Part shown: positions 32,761 through 40,737 of the stretch, piece after piece | Layout of the letters: the number at the start of each line of letters is the position of its first letter | Numbering within the stretch: the first letter of the stretch is position 1 | Source of the DNA: Phenylobacterium sp. | GTDB lineage: Bacteria > Pseudomonadota > Alphaproteobacteria > Caulobacterales > Caulobacteraceae | DNA: 49,969 nucleotides | Direction of reading: 5' to 3' | Assembly: GCF_016793225.1 (NCBI RefSeq) | Contig: NZ_JAEUMN010000126.1 | Coordinates: 1-49,969 of the forward strand | Notes under the pieces: model-generated | What the model saw: the letters and a program-made list of their open reading frames with translations, nothing else | Database searches by the model: none | What the model was told of the DNA's origin: nothing | Translations under genes and position numbers: made by a program

Positions 32761-34040
32761 AGCCGCAGGTCCGCGGCGTCCTTCGGCAACACGGCCTTGA
32801 CGTCGAAGACCACGGCGTCGGGCCGGCCAAGGGCGCGAATCGCCTCGGCTCCGAGGGCGGCGAACTCTCGGTGCGCCACGGCCAGCACCACGCCGTCATA
32901 CGCCGCCCTCATCGGCTCGGAGACCATCTCCAGCCCGTACTCGTGGCGGGCCGCATCGTGGCTGATCCAGGGGTCCCAGACATCGACCCGGACGCCGTAG
33001 TCCTCGAGCTCGCGCACGATGTCGATCACGCGCGTGTTGCGCAGGTCGGGCGTGTTTTCCTTGAACGCCAGCCCCATCACCAGCACGCGGGCCCCTTTCA
33101 CCAGCACGCCCCGGCGGATCATCTCCTTGACCAGCTCCCGCGCCACGTGGCCGCCCATGCCGTCGTTGATCCGCCGTCCGGCGAGGATCACTTCCGGGTG
33201 GTAGCCGACGGCCTCGGCCTTGTGGGTCAGGTAGTAGGGATCCACCCCGATGCAGTGCCCCCCCACGAGGCCCGGCCTGAAGTTCAGGAAGTTCCACTTG
33301 GTGCCCGCCGCGCCCAGGACTTCCTGGGTGTCGATCCCAAGCCGGCCGAAGATCAGGGCGAACTCGTTCACGAGCGCGATGTTCAGGTCGCGCTGGGTGT
33401 TCTCGATGACCTTCGCCGCCTCGGCCACCCGGATGGAGCTCACGCGATGGGTGCCGGCCCGAACGATCGAGGCATAGAGCGCATCGACGAACTCGGCGGC
33501 GGCCGGCGTCGATCCCGCCGTCACCTTCACGATGTCGGCCAGCCGGTGGTGGGGATCACCTGGGTTGGCGCGCTCCGGGCTGTAGCCGGCGAAGAAATCA
33601 CGGTTGAACCCGAGACCGGAAACCTCCGCCACCACCGGCACGCAGTCGTCCTCGGTGGCTCCGGGGTAGACGGTGGACTCGTAGATCACCACCCCGCCTT
33701 GGCGGATGGCGCTTCCCACGGTGCGGCTGGCGGCCATGAGGGCGCTCAGGTCAGGGCGCTTGTGGCCGTCGATGGGCGTCGGCACCGTCACGATGAAGAC
33801 GTTGGCGCCCAAGAGCGCCTCGGGGTCGCTCGAGAAGCTCAGCCGACGGGCGGCGGCCAGCTCTTCGGCCCGCACTTCCATCGTCCGGTCCTGGCCGGCG
33901 GCGAGTTCGGCGATCCGGGTCTCGCTGAGGTCGAAGCCCACCACGTCGTGGTCGGCGGCGAACGCCACGGCGAGCGGCAGGCCCACATAGCCGAGGCCGA
34001 TGACCGCGATGCGGGCCGGCGTCCGTGTGAAGGGGTTCAT
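32757..34040 (-). CDS. UDP-N-acetylhexosamine 6-dehydrogenase (TviB/WbpO-like)
   Basis: A nucleotide-sugar dehydrogenase of about 427 residues. Rossmann motif AVIGLGYVGLPLAVAFA (about 9-25), YSPERANPGD, ENTQRDLNIALVNE and the catalytic cysteine in GLVGGHCIGVDPYYLTHKA are all present, as is the C-terminal domain LVMGLAFKENTPDLRNTRVID. The YSPER/GHCIGVDPYY pattern marks the UDP-HexNAc 6-dehydrogenase (Vi-antigen TviB) type, giving a uronic acid building block. Start ATG at 34040 or 34046 (MVMN). It lies 16 bases after the ManC-AGE gene on the same strand, so both are one operon. Confidence 0.93.
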   Translation of the reverse strand: MNPFTRTPARIAVIGLGYVGLPLAVAFAADHDVVGFDLSETRIAELAAGQDRTMEVRAEELAAARRLSFSSDPEALLGANVFIVTVPTPIDGHKRPDLSALMAASRTVGSAIRQGGVVIYESTVYPGATEDDCVPVVAEVSGLGFNRDFFAGYSPERANPGDPHHRLADIVKVTAGSTPAAAEFVDALYASIVRAGTHRVSSIRVAEAAKVIENTQRDLNIALVNEFALIFGRLGIDTQEVLGAAGTKWNFLNFRPGLVGGHCIGVDPYYLTHKAEAVGYHPEVILAGRRINDGMGGHVARELVKEMIRRGVLVKGARVLVMGLAFKENTPDLRNTRVIDIVRELEDYGVRVDVWDPWISHDAARHEYGLEMVSEPMRAAYDGVVLAVAHREFAALGAEAIRALGRPDAVVFDVKAVLPKDAADLRL

Positions 34041-34056
34041 CACCATCGGCGCGGGC

Positions 34057-36306
34057 TTACCATGGTTTGGCCGCCGCGCGCCTGAGCTCACGGATGGCGC
34101 CGTAGAGGTGGTAAAGCGACGTGGCCGGCGAGGGCTCTTCGAGGAACGCGCCGTCCGCGGCCATCCGCTCGCGCCAGCACCCCGGCTGAGGCGTGTCGAG
34201 GAAGGCAAGCAGGCCGTTCGCGGCCTCCAACGCCGCCCCCTGCTCGCCGAGCAGCACGGCCGCCTTCAGGTGCTCGGTCTGCGCCCACAGCCTGGCGCCG
34301 CCGTCCCGCACCGACAGGTCCGGCCAGACGGCGTTCTGGACGACCCCTCGCCCTGCGTCCCAACCCTTGCGCCCGGCGGCGAAGAGGCGCCGCGCGGCAT
34401 CCGCCGCGTCCGCGTCCCCCCGCGCGTTCGACCATTGGTGCAGCAGCCATGCCCACTCGAACTGGTGCCCAGGCTCGATGAGGCCGGCTTCGCCGTCCAC
34501 GGCGCTCCATCCGGCGTCGAAGAACTCTCGAACCGCCCCGGTCGCGGGATCGATGAACCGCCGCAGGGAAAGCGTCGCCACCTCGTCGGCCAGCGCCCGA
34601 GCCCAACCCGGAGCCCCTGCGGAGTCCCACGCCAGCGCCGCCTCCAGCAGGTGCATGTGGGCGTTGGCCTGGAACGGTTGCGGCCCAGCCTCTCGATAGC
34701 CGCCTTCGGGGTGCTGGAACTGCGTCCTGAGGCGTTCCGCGATCGAGGCCGCCTCTCCCGCTGCGTCGCCGTCACTCCGGCTGAGCGCGCAGAGCGCCAA
34801 CAGCACGAACGCGTGCTCATAGAGCCGCGGCTCAGGGTCGGTCACCTGACCTTCCACGGAGAAGGCGGTCGCATACAGGCCGTCCGCCCGCCTTCCCTGA
34901 CGGCGGAACCAGCCGAAGCCGTCCCGCGCCAGCATGCTCCAGGGGCCTGTGATCCCGTCCGCGTCGGCGCTTGCGAACACGAAGGCCTGGCGCGCCTGAA
35001 CGCGCGCACGTCTCCTGACATCGTGAACCGACCCGTCCCAGGTCAGGGCTTCGCGAAAGCCCCCCGTGGCGGCATCGACGCCCTGCGTCGCCCACAGCGG
35101 CAGGGCTGCGGCGTCCAGCCAGACGCCGAACCATTCGGCCGCCTCTTCGAAACTCCCGAAGGGCGTGCGGCGCGGCCGAAGCACGGGCTCGGGCGCGCGC
35201 ACCAGCACGGCCTGCGACGCGGCCACCACCGCGACGTTCGCGCCGACGACGGCGACCTCGACGCCCGGCGCCGCGCGCACCGATGCGAGAGCCGTGGCCG
35301 CCCGAGCCTCCCGGACGTCCTGGGCGGCCTCCAGCCCGCACACGAGCACGGCGTCCGGTTCCGCCACGACGACCAGCCGCCTCGCGCCGACGACCCGGAC
35401 GTCCACCCCGTCTGCTGCCCGCACCAGAACCTGCGACGCGCCGGGCGCCTGCACGCCCGACGTGAGGCTGTTGCCGTGCACATCCTGCTCGGATGCGGCA
35501 AGCACCGCATCCCAAGCGCCCAAGTCCGACCAGGCCCATTCAACCGGCAGCACCGCCCCCCGGTCGGTGCGTTCCATGACGGCGCGGTCGAAAGCGATCC
35601 GGGGCGCCCGACCGTAGCTCGCCCCGAGCCGGACCGCACCCGCCTCGGTCTGGACTTCCCGCAACGCAGCCTCGACCGCGCTCGCCACCTCCGCCGCATG
35701 GCGCGCGATCTCGTCCTGCAGCACCTGCGCCCGGGCGACGAAGACGCCGCCGTTCCAGAGCGCGCCCTCCGCGACCAGGGCCGCCGCACGCGCCGCGTCA
35801 GGCTTTTCCAGGAACTCGGCGATCGGCCGCACAGGCTCCCTTCCCTGCGCCGGCCGGATGTATCCGAGCGCCGTCGAGGGGCGATCCGGCCGCAGCCCCA
35901 GGGTGACGATCGCCCCGCCACGCGCGGCGACGACGGCCACCTCGACGGCGTCCCGAAAGGCGTCCGTGTCCGGGATGTGATGATCGGCGGGGAGCACCAC
36001 CAGCACGGCGTCCGGATCCTCTTGGGCGGTCCAGGCGGCCGCCGCGGCGATCGCCGGCGCGGTGTCGCGGCTCTCCGGCTCCAGGATGATGAGCGCGTCC
36101 ATGTCGACCGCCGCGAGCTGCTCACGCACGAGGGCCTCGTCCCGCGCCGCCGCTGAGACGATGATCTGGCCGCCGGCCAGCGCCCGGGCGCGCAGGAGCG
36201 CCGCCTGGAAGGTCGAGCGAGTCCCCAGAAGCGGGAGGAACGGCTTTGGCCGCCCGGGCCGCGACAAGGGCCAGAGCCGCTCGCCGACCCCGCCGCAGAG
36301 GATCAA
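34057..36306 (-). CDS. Mannose-1-phosphate guanylyltransferase / AGE epimerase fusion
   Basis: Two enzymes in one 749-residue chain. The N-terminal nucleotidyltransferase (about 1-340) has the signature LILCGGVGERLWPLSR with its GxGxRLWPLSR-x-x-x-PK-like core (PGRPKPFLPL), ADHHI and FLEKPD. The C-terminal half (about 385-749) is an N-acylglucosamine 2-epimerase/mannose-6-phosphate-isomerase-like alpha/alpha barrel with RARVQARQAFVFA, QANAHMHLLEAALAW, EPGHQFEWAWLLHQW and TEHLKAAVL. Together they could isomerise a sugar phosphate and make GDP-mannose. Start is unresolved: no ATG or GTG lies upstream in frame; only a TTG inside the motif (36306) or a rare ATA at 36327. The frame does continue upstream as IASPVYP, which matches the family's start. 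Confidence 0.9.
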   Translation of the reverse strand: MILCGGVGERLWPLSRPGRPKPFLPLLGTRSTFQAALLRARALAGGQIIVSAAARDEALVREQLAAVDMDALIILEPESRDTAPAIAAAAAWTAQEDPDAVLVVLPADHHIPDTDAFRDAVEVAVVAARGGAIVTLGLRPDRPSTALGYIRPAQGREPVRPIAEFLEKPDAARAAALVAEGALWNGGVFVARAQVLQDEIARHAAEVASAVEAALREVQTEAGAVRLGASYGRAPRIAFDRAVMERTDRGAVLPVEWAWSDLGAWDAVLAASEQDVHGNSLTSGVQAPGASQVLVRAADGVDVRVVGARRLVVVAEPDAVLVCGLEAAQDVREARAATALASVRAAPGVEVAVVGANVAVVAASQAVLVRAPEPVLRPRRTPFGSFEEAAEWFGVWLDAAALPLWATQGVDAATGGFREALTWDGSVHDVRRRARVQARQAFVFASADADGITGPWSMLARDGFGWFRRQGRRADGLYATAFSVEGQVTDPEPRLYEHAFVLLALCALSRSDGDAAGEAASIAERLRTQFQHPEGGYREAGPQPFQANAHMHLLEAALAWDSAGAPGWARALADEVATLSLRRFIDPATGAVREFFDAGWSAVDGEAGLIEPGHQFEWAWLLHQWSNARGDADAADAARRLFAAGRKGWDAGRGVVQNAVWPDLSVRDGGARLWAQTEHLKAAVLLGEQGAALEAANGLLAFLDTPQPGCWRERMAADGAFLEEPSPATSLYHLYGAIRELRRAAAKPW

Positions 36307-36503
36307 CGGATAGACGGGCGAAGCTATGGGGGTCTCCCGCGCGGGCCTGACAGGCGCTTCACCTAGCGCGTGTGCGCCGAAACGGGAACGGCCTCGCGCG
36401 ACGGCGTGGAGTTCGCCCTCGATTGCCCCTCAGAGGGCCCGCATGTAAAAGACGGCCGGAATTCGAGCAGGCGCGGTCCGCCGCGCCGTGGAGGGAGGTG
36501 CGC

Positions 36504-36659
36504 TCAGGCCACCAGTGCGCGCAGGCCGAGGCCGATGCAGGTCCACAGAGCGAGCGACGCGATCGCGCCCAGCGTCAGGCCGACACCGACGGGGATGCGG
36601 CGGGCCGGGGTTTCCACCGCGGCGGGCGTCATCAACTCGACAGACACGTCGGACGGCAT
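36504..36659 (-). CDS. 51-residue single-span membrane protein
   Basis: A short gene, MPSDVSVELMTPAAVETPAR at the start, then one clean membrane segment (about 24-49: VGVGLTLGAIASLALWTCIG) and end RALVA. An excellent GGAG ribosome site precedes the ATG by 7 bases. It is the first gene before the ManC-AGE and dehydrogenase genes, about 200 bases upstream of them, on the same strand. Function unknown; a small membrane regulator or partner of the polysaccharide machinery is a guess. It is divergent from the first sugar-phosphate transferase. Confidence 0.7.
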   Translation of the reverse strand: MPSDVSVELMTPAAVETPARRIPVGVGLTLGAIASLALWTCIGLGLRALVA

Positions 36660-36796
36660 CTTTCTACTCCGACTCCGCCCGCTTTTCGGGCTCGGACGAG
36701 TTAAGCCCGACGAGCGTGAACAAGTCGTTTGGGGAAAGAGCTAACGGGACGGCAACCATAAGGGCGCGGCGGCCCAGGACGCCGGCAGAGGAGTGA

Positions 36797-37489
36797 GTGC
36801 TCAAGGCGATGACGGACGTCCTCGCACGAACGACAGAGGAAGGCGCGGCGACAGACCGGCCGACCGCGGCGCGTGGTCGCGACGTCGAGGTCTCCGCGGC
36901 CTCCAGCGTGGCGAAGCGCTGCATCGACATCGCCGGCGCCGCCCTCGCCCTCCTGGCGTTCCTGCCGCTCCTGCTCACCATCGCCCTGCTCGTGCGCATC
37001 GAGTCCGGCGGTCCGGTGATCTTCAAGCAGCGGCGGACCGGCCGCGGCGGGCGCGTCTTCACGATCTACAAGTTCCGGACCATGACGGTGGCCGAGGATT
37101 GCGCCAACGTGCGCCAGGCCACTCGCGGCGACTCGCGCGTGACCGCGGTGGGCGCGGTGCTGCGGAAGCTCAGCCTGGACGAGCTGCCCCAGTTCCTGAA
37201 CGTCCTGAAGGGCGACATGTCGATCGTCGGCCCTCGGCCGCATGCTCTCGCCCACGACGAGCACTACGCCGAGCACATCCCGACATACCGCGACAGGTTC
37301 CGCGCGAAGCCCGGCCTTACCGGCCTCGCGCAGGTCAATGGGCTCCGTGGCGAGATCCGGGACATCGACTGCATGCGCGACCGGATCGCCGCCGACAACC
37401 TCTACATCGACAGCTGGTCGCTGGGCCTGGACTTCGCGATCCTCGCCAAGACGGCGGTCATCATTTTCCGCGATCCCCAGGCGTACTGA
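36797..37489 (+). CDS. Initiating sugar-phosphate transferase 1 (short form)
   Basis: Polyprenyl-phosphate glycosyl-1-phosphate transferase of 230 residues, starting a repeat unit on undecaprenyl phosphate. It has a single re-entrant membrane helix (about 45-70) preceded by KRCIDIAGA, then QRRTGRGGRVFTIYKFRTM, LDELPQFLNVLKGDMS, IVGPRPHA and KPGLTGLAQVNG, with the catalytic Asp-Glu pair in LSLDELPQ. This is the compact monotopic form without the extra Rossmann domain. Start GTG at 36797 after AGGAG; MTDV at 36809 is an alternative. First of three such enzymes in a row. Confidence 0.92.
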   Translation: MLKAMTDVLARTTEEGAATDRPTAARGRDVEVSAASSVAKRCIDIAGAALALLAFLPLLLTIALLVRIESGGPVIFKQRRTGRGGRVFTIYKFRTMTVAEDCANVRQATRGDSRVTAVGAVLRKLSLDELPQFLNVLKGDMSIVGPRPHALAHDEHYAEHIPTYRDRFRAKPGLTGLAQVNGLRGEIRDIDCMRDRIAADNLYIDSWSLGLDFAILAKTAVIIFRDPQAY

Positions 37490-37640
37490 CGCCGCTTCGG
37501 CGCCATGGTTGACGATTGATCAACGCCGCATGCAACCGAACGGTCGCATCGTCCGAATATAGAGCGACCGCCCGGGAAGGACGGGGCCGTGGCGCGGCTC
37601 TTGCTCGGTTCCCGGCGTGGTCGACGGGACGGCGGGGAAG

Positions 37641-37871
37641 ATGTCCGGAATTGAAACGCGGTTCGGAGCCGAGGAAGACGCCGAGCGCATTCGCGCCGCC
37701 TTCTACGGCTTTCTCAACGCGCACGAGGGCGAGGTCGACGGCGATGCCCGGATCTCCACCGAGATCGGCTCCCGGGGCCCCCGCCTCAGCGTCCGGCTCT
37801 GGAGCCCGGAAGCCATGGAGGCGTTCCTCCGCGGACTCGGCAAGCCTGACCGCCGAGCCTGCTATGAATAA
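37641..37871 (+). CDS. Unknown small protein (76 aa) overlapping transferase 2
   Basis: A 76-residue protein starting MSGIETRFGAEED, with an alternating polar beta-like middle (GEVDGDARISTEIGSRGPRL) and a helical end (SPEAMEAFLRGLG). It is cytoplasmic, acidic and unknown to me. GGGGAAG precedes the ATG. It overlaps the start of the next sugar transferase by 8 bases, so translation is likely coupled. It may be a regulator or partner of that enzyme. Confidence 0.6.
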   Translation: MSGIETRFGAEEDAERIRAAFYGFLNAHEGEVDGDARISTEIGSRGPRLSVRLWSPEAMEAFLRGLGKPDRRACYE

Positions 37872-38571
37872 GCTGGCGGAGTTTCATGGTCATGCCGAGC
37901 CGGCCAAGTGGACGCCTGCCAGCCCGCCCCGGGCCGCCGTCGCGCCACTCCCGCAGGCCGTTCCGGTGAAGGCCAAGGTCGCCACCAGCCGGCGCAAGCG
38001 CGCCTTCGACATCGTGATGGCGCTGGGCGCGCTGCTCGTCTTCCTGCCCCTCCTGCTCACGATCGCTGTTCTCGTCCGCGTCGAGACGCCTGGTCCGGCG
38101 CTCTTCCGGCAGCGCCGCACGGGCCTGAACGGCGTGATCTTCACGGTCTACAAGTTCCGCACCATGACCGTGGCCGAGGACGGCGACGTCGTACGGCAGG
38201 CGACCCGACAGGACGCCAGGGTCACGGCGCTCGGGTCGATCCTGCGCAAGTTCAGCCTCGACGAGCTGCCCCAGTTGCTGAACGTCCTGAAGGGCGACAT
38301 GTCGCTGATCGGCCCGAGGCCGCACGCGGTCGCCCACGACGAGGCCTGGAGCAAGACGGTGCCCGGCTACGACCAGCGTTTCCGCGCGCGCCCGGGCCTG
38401 ACCGGCTATGCCGCGGTCTGCGGTTTCCGTGGCGAGGTCCGCGACCCGCAGGCGATCATCGACCGGGTCCAGAGCGACAACGAGTACATCGATACCTGGT
38501 CCTTCGCGCTCGACATGAAGATCGTGTGGCGGACCCTGCCGCTGATCTTCGGCGACGAACGCGCCTACTGA
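37864..38571 (+). CDS. Initiating sugar-phosphate transferase 2 (short form)
   Basis: A 235-residue paralogue of the first transferase, with a longer proline/alanine-rich N-terminus (about 1-35), one membrane helix (about 50-75), FRQRRTGLNGVIFTVYKFRTM, LDELPQLLNVLKGDMSL, IGPRPHA and RPGLTGYAAVCGFRGE. The catalytic region is intact. It differs from transferase 1 mainly in the N-terminus and the region after KPGLTG, which often sets sugar choice. The ATG overlaps the preceding small gene. Confidence 0.92.
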   Translation: MNKLAEFHGHAEPAKWTPASPPRAAVAPLPQAVPVKAKVATSRRKRAFDIVMALGALLVFLPLLLTIAVLVRVETPGPALFRQRRTGLNGVIFTVYKFRTMTVAEDGDVVRQATRQDARVTALGSILRKFSLDELPQLLNVLKGDMSLIGPRPHAVAHDEAWSKTVPGYDQRFRARPGLTGYAAVCGFRGEVRDPQAIIDRVQSDNEYIDTWSFALDMKIVWRTLPLIFGDERAY

Positions 38572-38637
38572 TCCCGGTTAACCGATCGCTCAGAGCCCCC
38601 GGCTAGGGTCGCGCCCGAGACGGTTGGGGAGGCCAGA

Positions 38638-40113
38638 ATGGCCGACGATACCGGCGCCTTCCGCGCCGTTCCTGAAACTCAGGACGCCGCGCCTGTCCAT
38701 CGGCGTGGCCCGCTGCGTCCGGCGCAGCTGCACAGCGTGCGGTCGCGCATTTCCGGCGCGGGCCTGGCGCGCCTGTTCCAGGCCGGCGACGTCGCGGCTC
38801 TGATGGCGGCGTCGAGCGTCGCGACGCTCCTGACCCGGCTTCCCGAGGTGATGTGGCTGGGCGCGCCGATGCTGGCGCTCTTCCTGCTCGTCGCCACCGG
38901 CGCCTATTCGATGAACGCGCGCGAGCGCGCGCGCCGCCGTTTCGGCCGCCTGCTGCTGGCGGCCGCCGCGGCGGGCGGCGGCGCGGGGGCCCTCTACGCG
39001 GCCTTCGACCCGGCCTTCCCGATGATCGCCTGCACCATCTGGGTGGCCGCGGCCGCGACCGCGCTGTGCGTGAGCCACATCGCCTGGCGAGCCGTCGTCC
39101 GCACGCTGCGCAGGAAGGGGCACATCACCCCGAACCTCATCATCGTAGGGGGCACGTCGGCCGCGCAACGCCTGATCCGGCGCGCGCTCAGGACCCGTGA
39201 CGTCAACATCCTCGGCATCTTCGACGACCGCCGCGACCGGGTCGGCCCGGAAGTGGCGGGCGTCCCCGTGCTCGGCAAGACCGCCGACCTGATCGACCAC
39301 CGCATCCTGCCTTTCGTCGACCGCATCGTGATCACCGTGCCGCCCAAGGCCAGCGGGCGCATCGCCGAACTGCTCGAGCGGCTGGCGCCGATCCCGAACC
39401 CGATCTCGCTCCTCCTCGACGACGCCGACGACGAAACCGAGGCCCAGGCTGTCGGTCGCGTCGCCGACTTCGACCTCGCGCACATCTCGGGGACTCCGGA
39501 GAAGTCCGGCTACCTCGCCGCCAAGCGCGTCCTGGACCTGACGCTCTCGGTGATGGGCCTGATCGCCCTCGCCCCGCTGATGCTGGCCGTGGCGGTCGCC
39601 ATCAAGCTCGACAGCCCCGGCCCCGTCTTCTTCCGCCAGCGCCGCCACGGCTACATGAACGAGGAGTTCCTGGTCTGGAAGTTCCGCTCGATGCGGGTCG
39701 AGGCGACCGACCACAAGGCGGCCCGCCAGGTGACCGCCGACGACGACCGCGTCACGCGCGTGGGCCGGTTCATCCGCAAGACGAGCCTCGACGAACTGCC
39801 GCAGATCTTCAACATCATCACCGGCGAGATGTCGATCGTGGGCCCCAGGCCCCACGCCATCGGGATGCTCAGCGGCGGCGCCGAGGCCTCGAAGCTCGTC
39901 GAGACCTATGCCCACCGGCACCGGATCAAGCCGGGCCTCACCGGCTGGGCCGCGGTCAACGGCAGCCGGGGTCCGGTCGACACGCCCGAGGATGTCCGCC
40001 GCCGCGTCGCCCTCGACCTCGAGTATGTCGAGCGCCGCTCCTTCTGGCTCGACGTCGCCATCATCCTGCGCACCGCGCCCTGCCTCCTCGGCGACAGCGG
40101 AGCCGTACGCTGA
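38638..40113 (+). CDS. Initiating sugar-phosphate transferase 3 (long form, WcaJ/HfsE-like)
   Basis: A 491-residue exopolysaccharide polyprenyl glycosylphosphotransferase. N-terminal membrane segments (about 45-150), a Rossmann-like CoA_binding_3 domain (about 160-275), and the C-terminal transferase with KRVLDLTLSVMGLIALAPLMLAV, FFRQRRHGYMNEEFLVWKFRSM, TSLDELPQIFNIITGEMS, IVGPRPHA and KPGLTGWAAVNGSRG. The type is that of WcaJ/HfsE, which adds glucose-1-phosphate in known members. The start is ATG 38638 (MADDTGAFR). In Caulobacter the holdfast system is known to use several redundant initiating transferases (HfsE, PssY, PssZ); the three here may be a similar set. Confidence 0.93.
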   Translation: MADDTGAFRAVPETQDAAPVHRRGPLRPAQLHSVRSRISGAGLARLFQAGDVAALMAASSVATLLTRLPEVMWLGAPMLALFLLVATGAYSMNARERARRRFGRLLLAAAAAGGGAGALYAAFDPAFPMIACTIWVAAAATALCVSHIAWRAVVRTLRRKGHITPNLIIVGGTSAAQRLIRRALRTRDVNILGIFDDRRDRVGPEVAGVPVLGKTADLIDHRILPFVDRIVITVPPKASGRIAELLERLAPIPNPISLLLDDADDETEAQAVGRVADFDLAHISGTPEKSGYLAAKRVLDLTLSVMGLIALAPLMLAVAVAIKLDSPGPVFFRQRRHGYMNEEFLVWKFRSMRVEATDHKAARQVTADDDRVTRVGRFIRKTSLDELPQIFNIITGEMSIVGPRPHAIGMLSGGAEASKLVETYAHRHRIKPGLTGWAAVNGSRGPVDTPEDVRRRVALDLEYVERRSFWLDVAIILRTAPCLLGDSGAVR

Positions 40114-40146
40114 CAACGGCGCGGCGGCTCCGCTAGAAGGGACGGC

Positions 40147-40737
40147 ATGTCACGCCTCGCCGTCCCCTTCGTGGCCGCCATCCTCTTTGCCGGTCCCGCC
40201 ACCGCCGGCGAGGCCTTCGTCGGCGTCTACGCTCACGACATCGACGACGGCATTTCCTACGGCAAGTTCGAGGACGGGGCGCAGATCGTCGGCGGCGTGC
40301 GGACGACGGCCCTCGACGAACTGGCGTTCCTCGGCCGGCCGCGCGTGCACCTGCTGGCGGGGCTCAACACCTCGGGCGGCGTCAACTACGTCGCCAGCGG
40401 CCTCGCCTGGCGGTTCGACCTGACGAAGCGCCTTTACGTCCAGCCCGGCCTCGGTCTGGCGATCCACGACGGCCGGGTGGCGTTCCCTTCCCCGGACGAG
40501 CCGGGCATCAGCCCTGCGGAGCGCCTGAAGCGTCTGAACGACTTCCAGACGAAGCTCGACCTGGGCTCACGCGTGCTCTTCGAGCCCGAACTCTCCATCG
40601 GCTACAAGGCCACGCGGCGGCTCTCGCTCGAACTCTCCTGGATTCACCTGAGCCACGGCCGCCTCGCCGGGCGCTACAACCCCGGCGTCGGCGACGTCGG
40701 ACTGCGCGTGCTCTATCGCTACGGCCTCGACCGCTAG
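40147..40737 (+). CDS. PagL-like lipid A 3-O-deacylase
   Basis: A 196-residue outer-membrane barrel with a signal peptide (about 1-20, cut after ATA-G). It carries the PagL active-site pattern His167-Leu-Ser169 in SWIHLSHGRLAGRYNPG, with the family NPG. PagL removes the 3-O acyl chain of lipid A, altering LPS. I do not see the PagL acid at the expected offset, so the catalytic triad is not fully confirmed. It follows the third transferase by 33 bases on the same strand and overlaps the convergent synthase-like gene by 4 bases. Confidence 0.85.
   Translation: MSRLAVPFVAAILFAGPATAGEAFVGVYAHDIDDGISYGKFEDGAQIVGGVRTTALDELAFLGRPRVHLLAGLNTSGGVNYVASGLAWRFDLTKRLYVQPGLGLAIHDGRVAFPSPDEPGISPAERLKRLNDFQTKLDLGSRVLFEPELSIGYKATRRLSLELSWIHLSHGRLAGRYNPGVGDVGLRVLYRYGLDR

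Noticed and set aside
34000-36156. 718-codon open frame opposite the ManC-AGE gene
   Set aside because: Antisense shadow of a gene with strong nucleotidyltransferase and AGE motifs.
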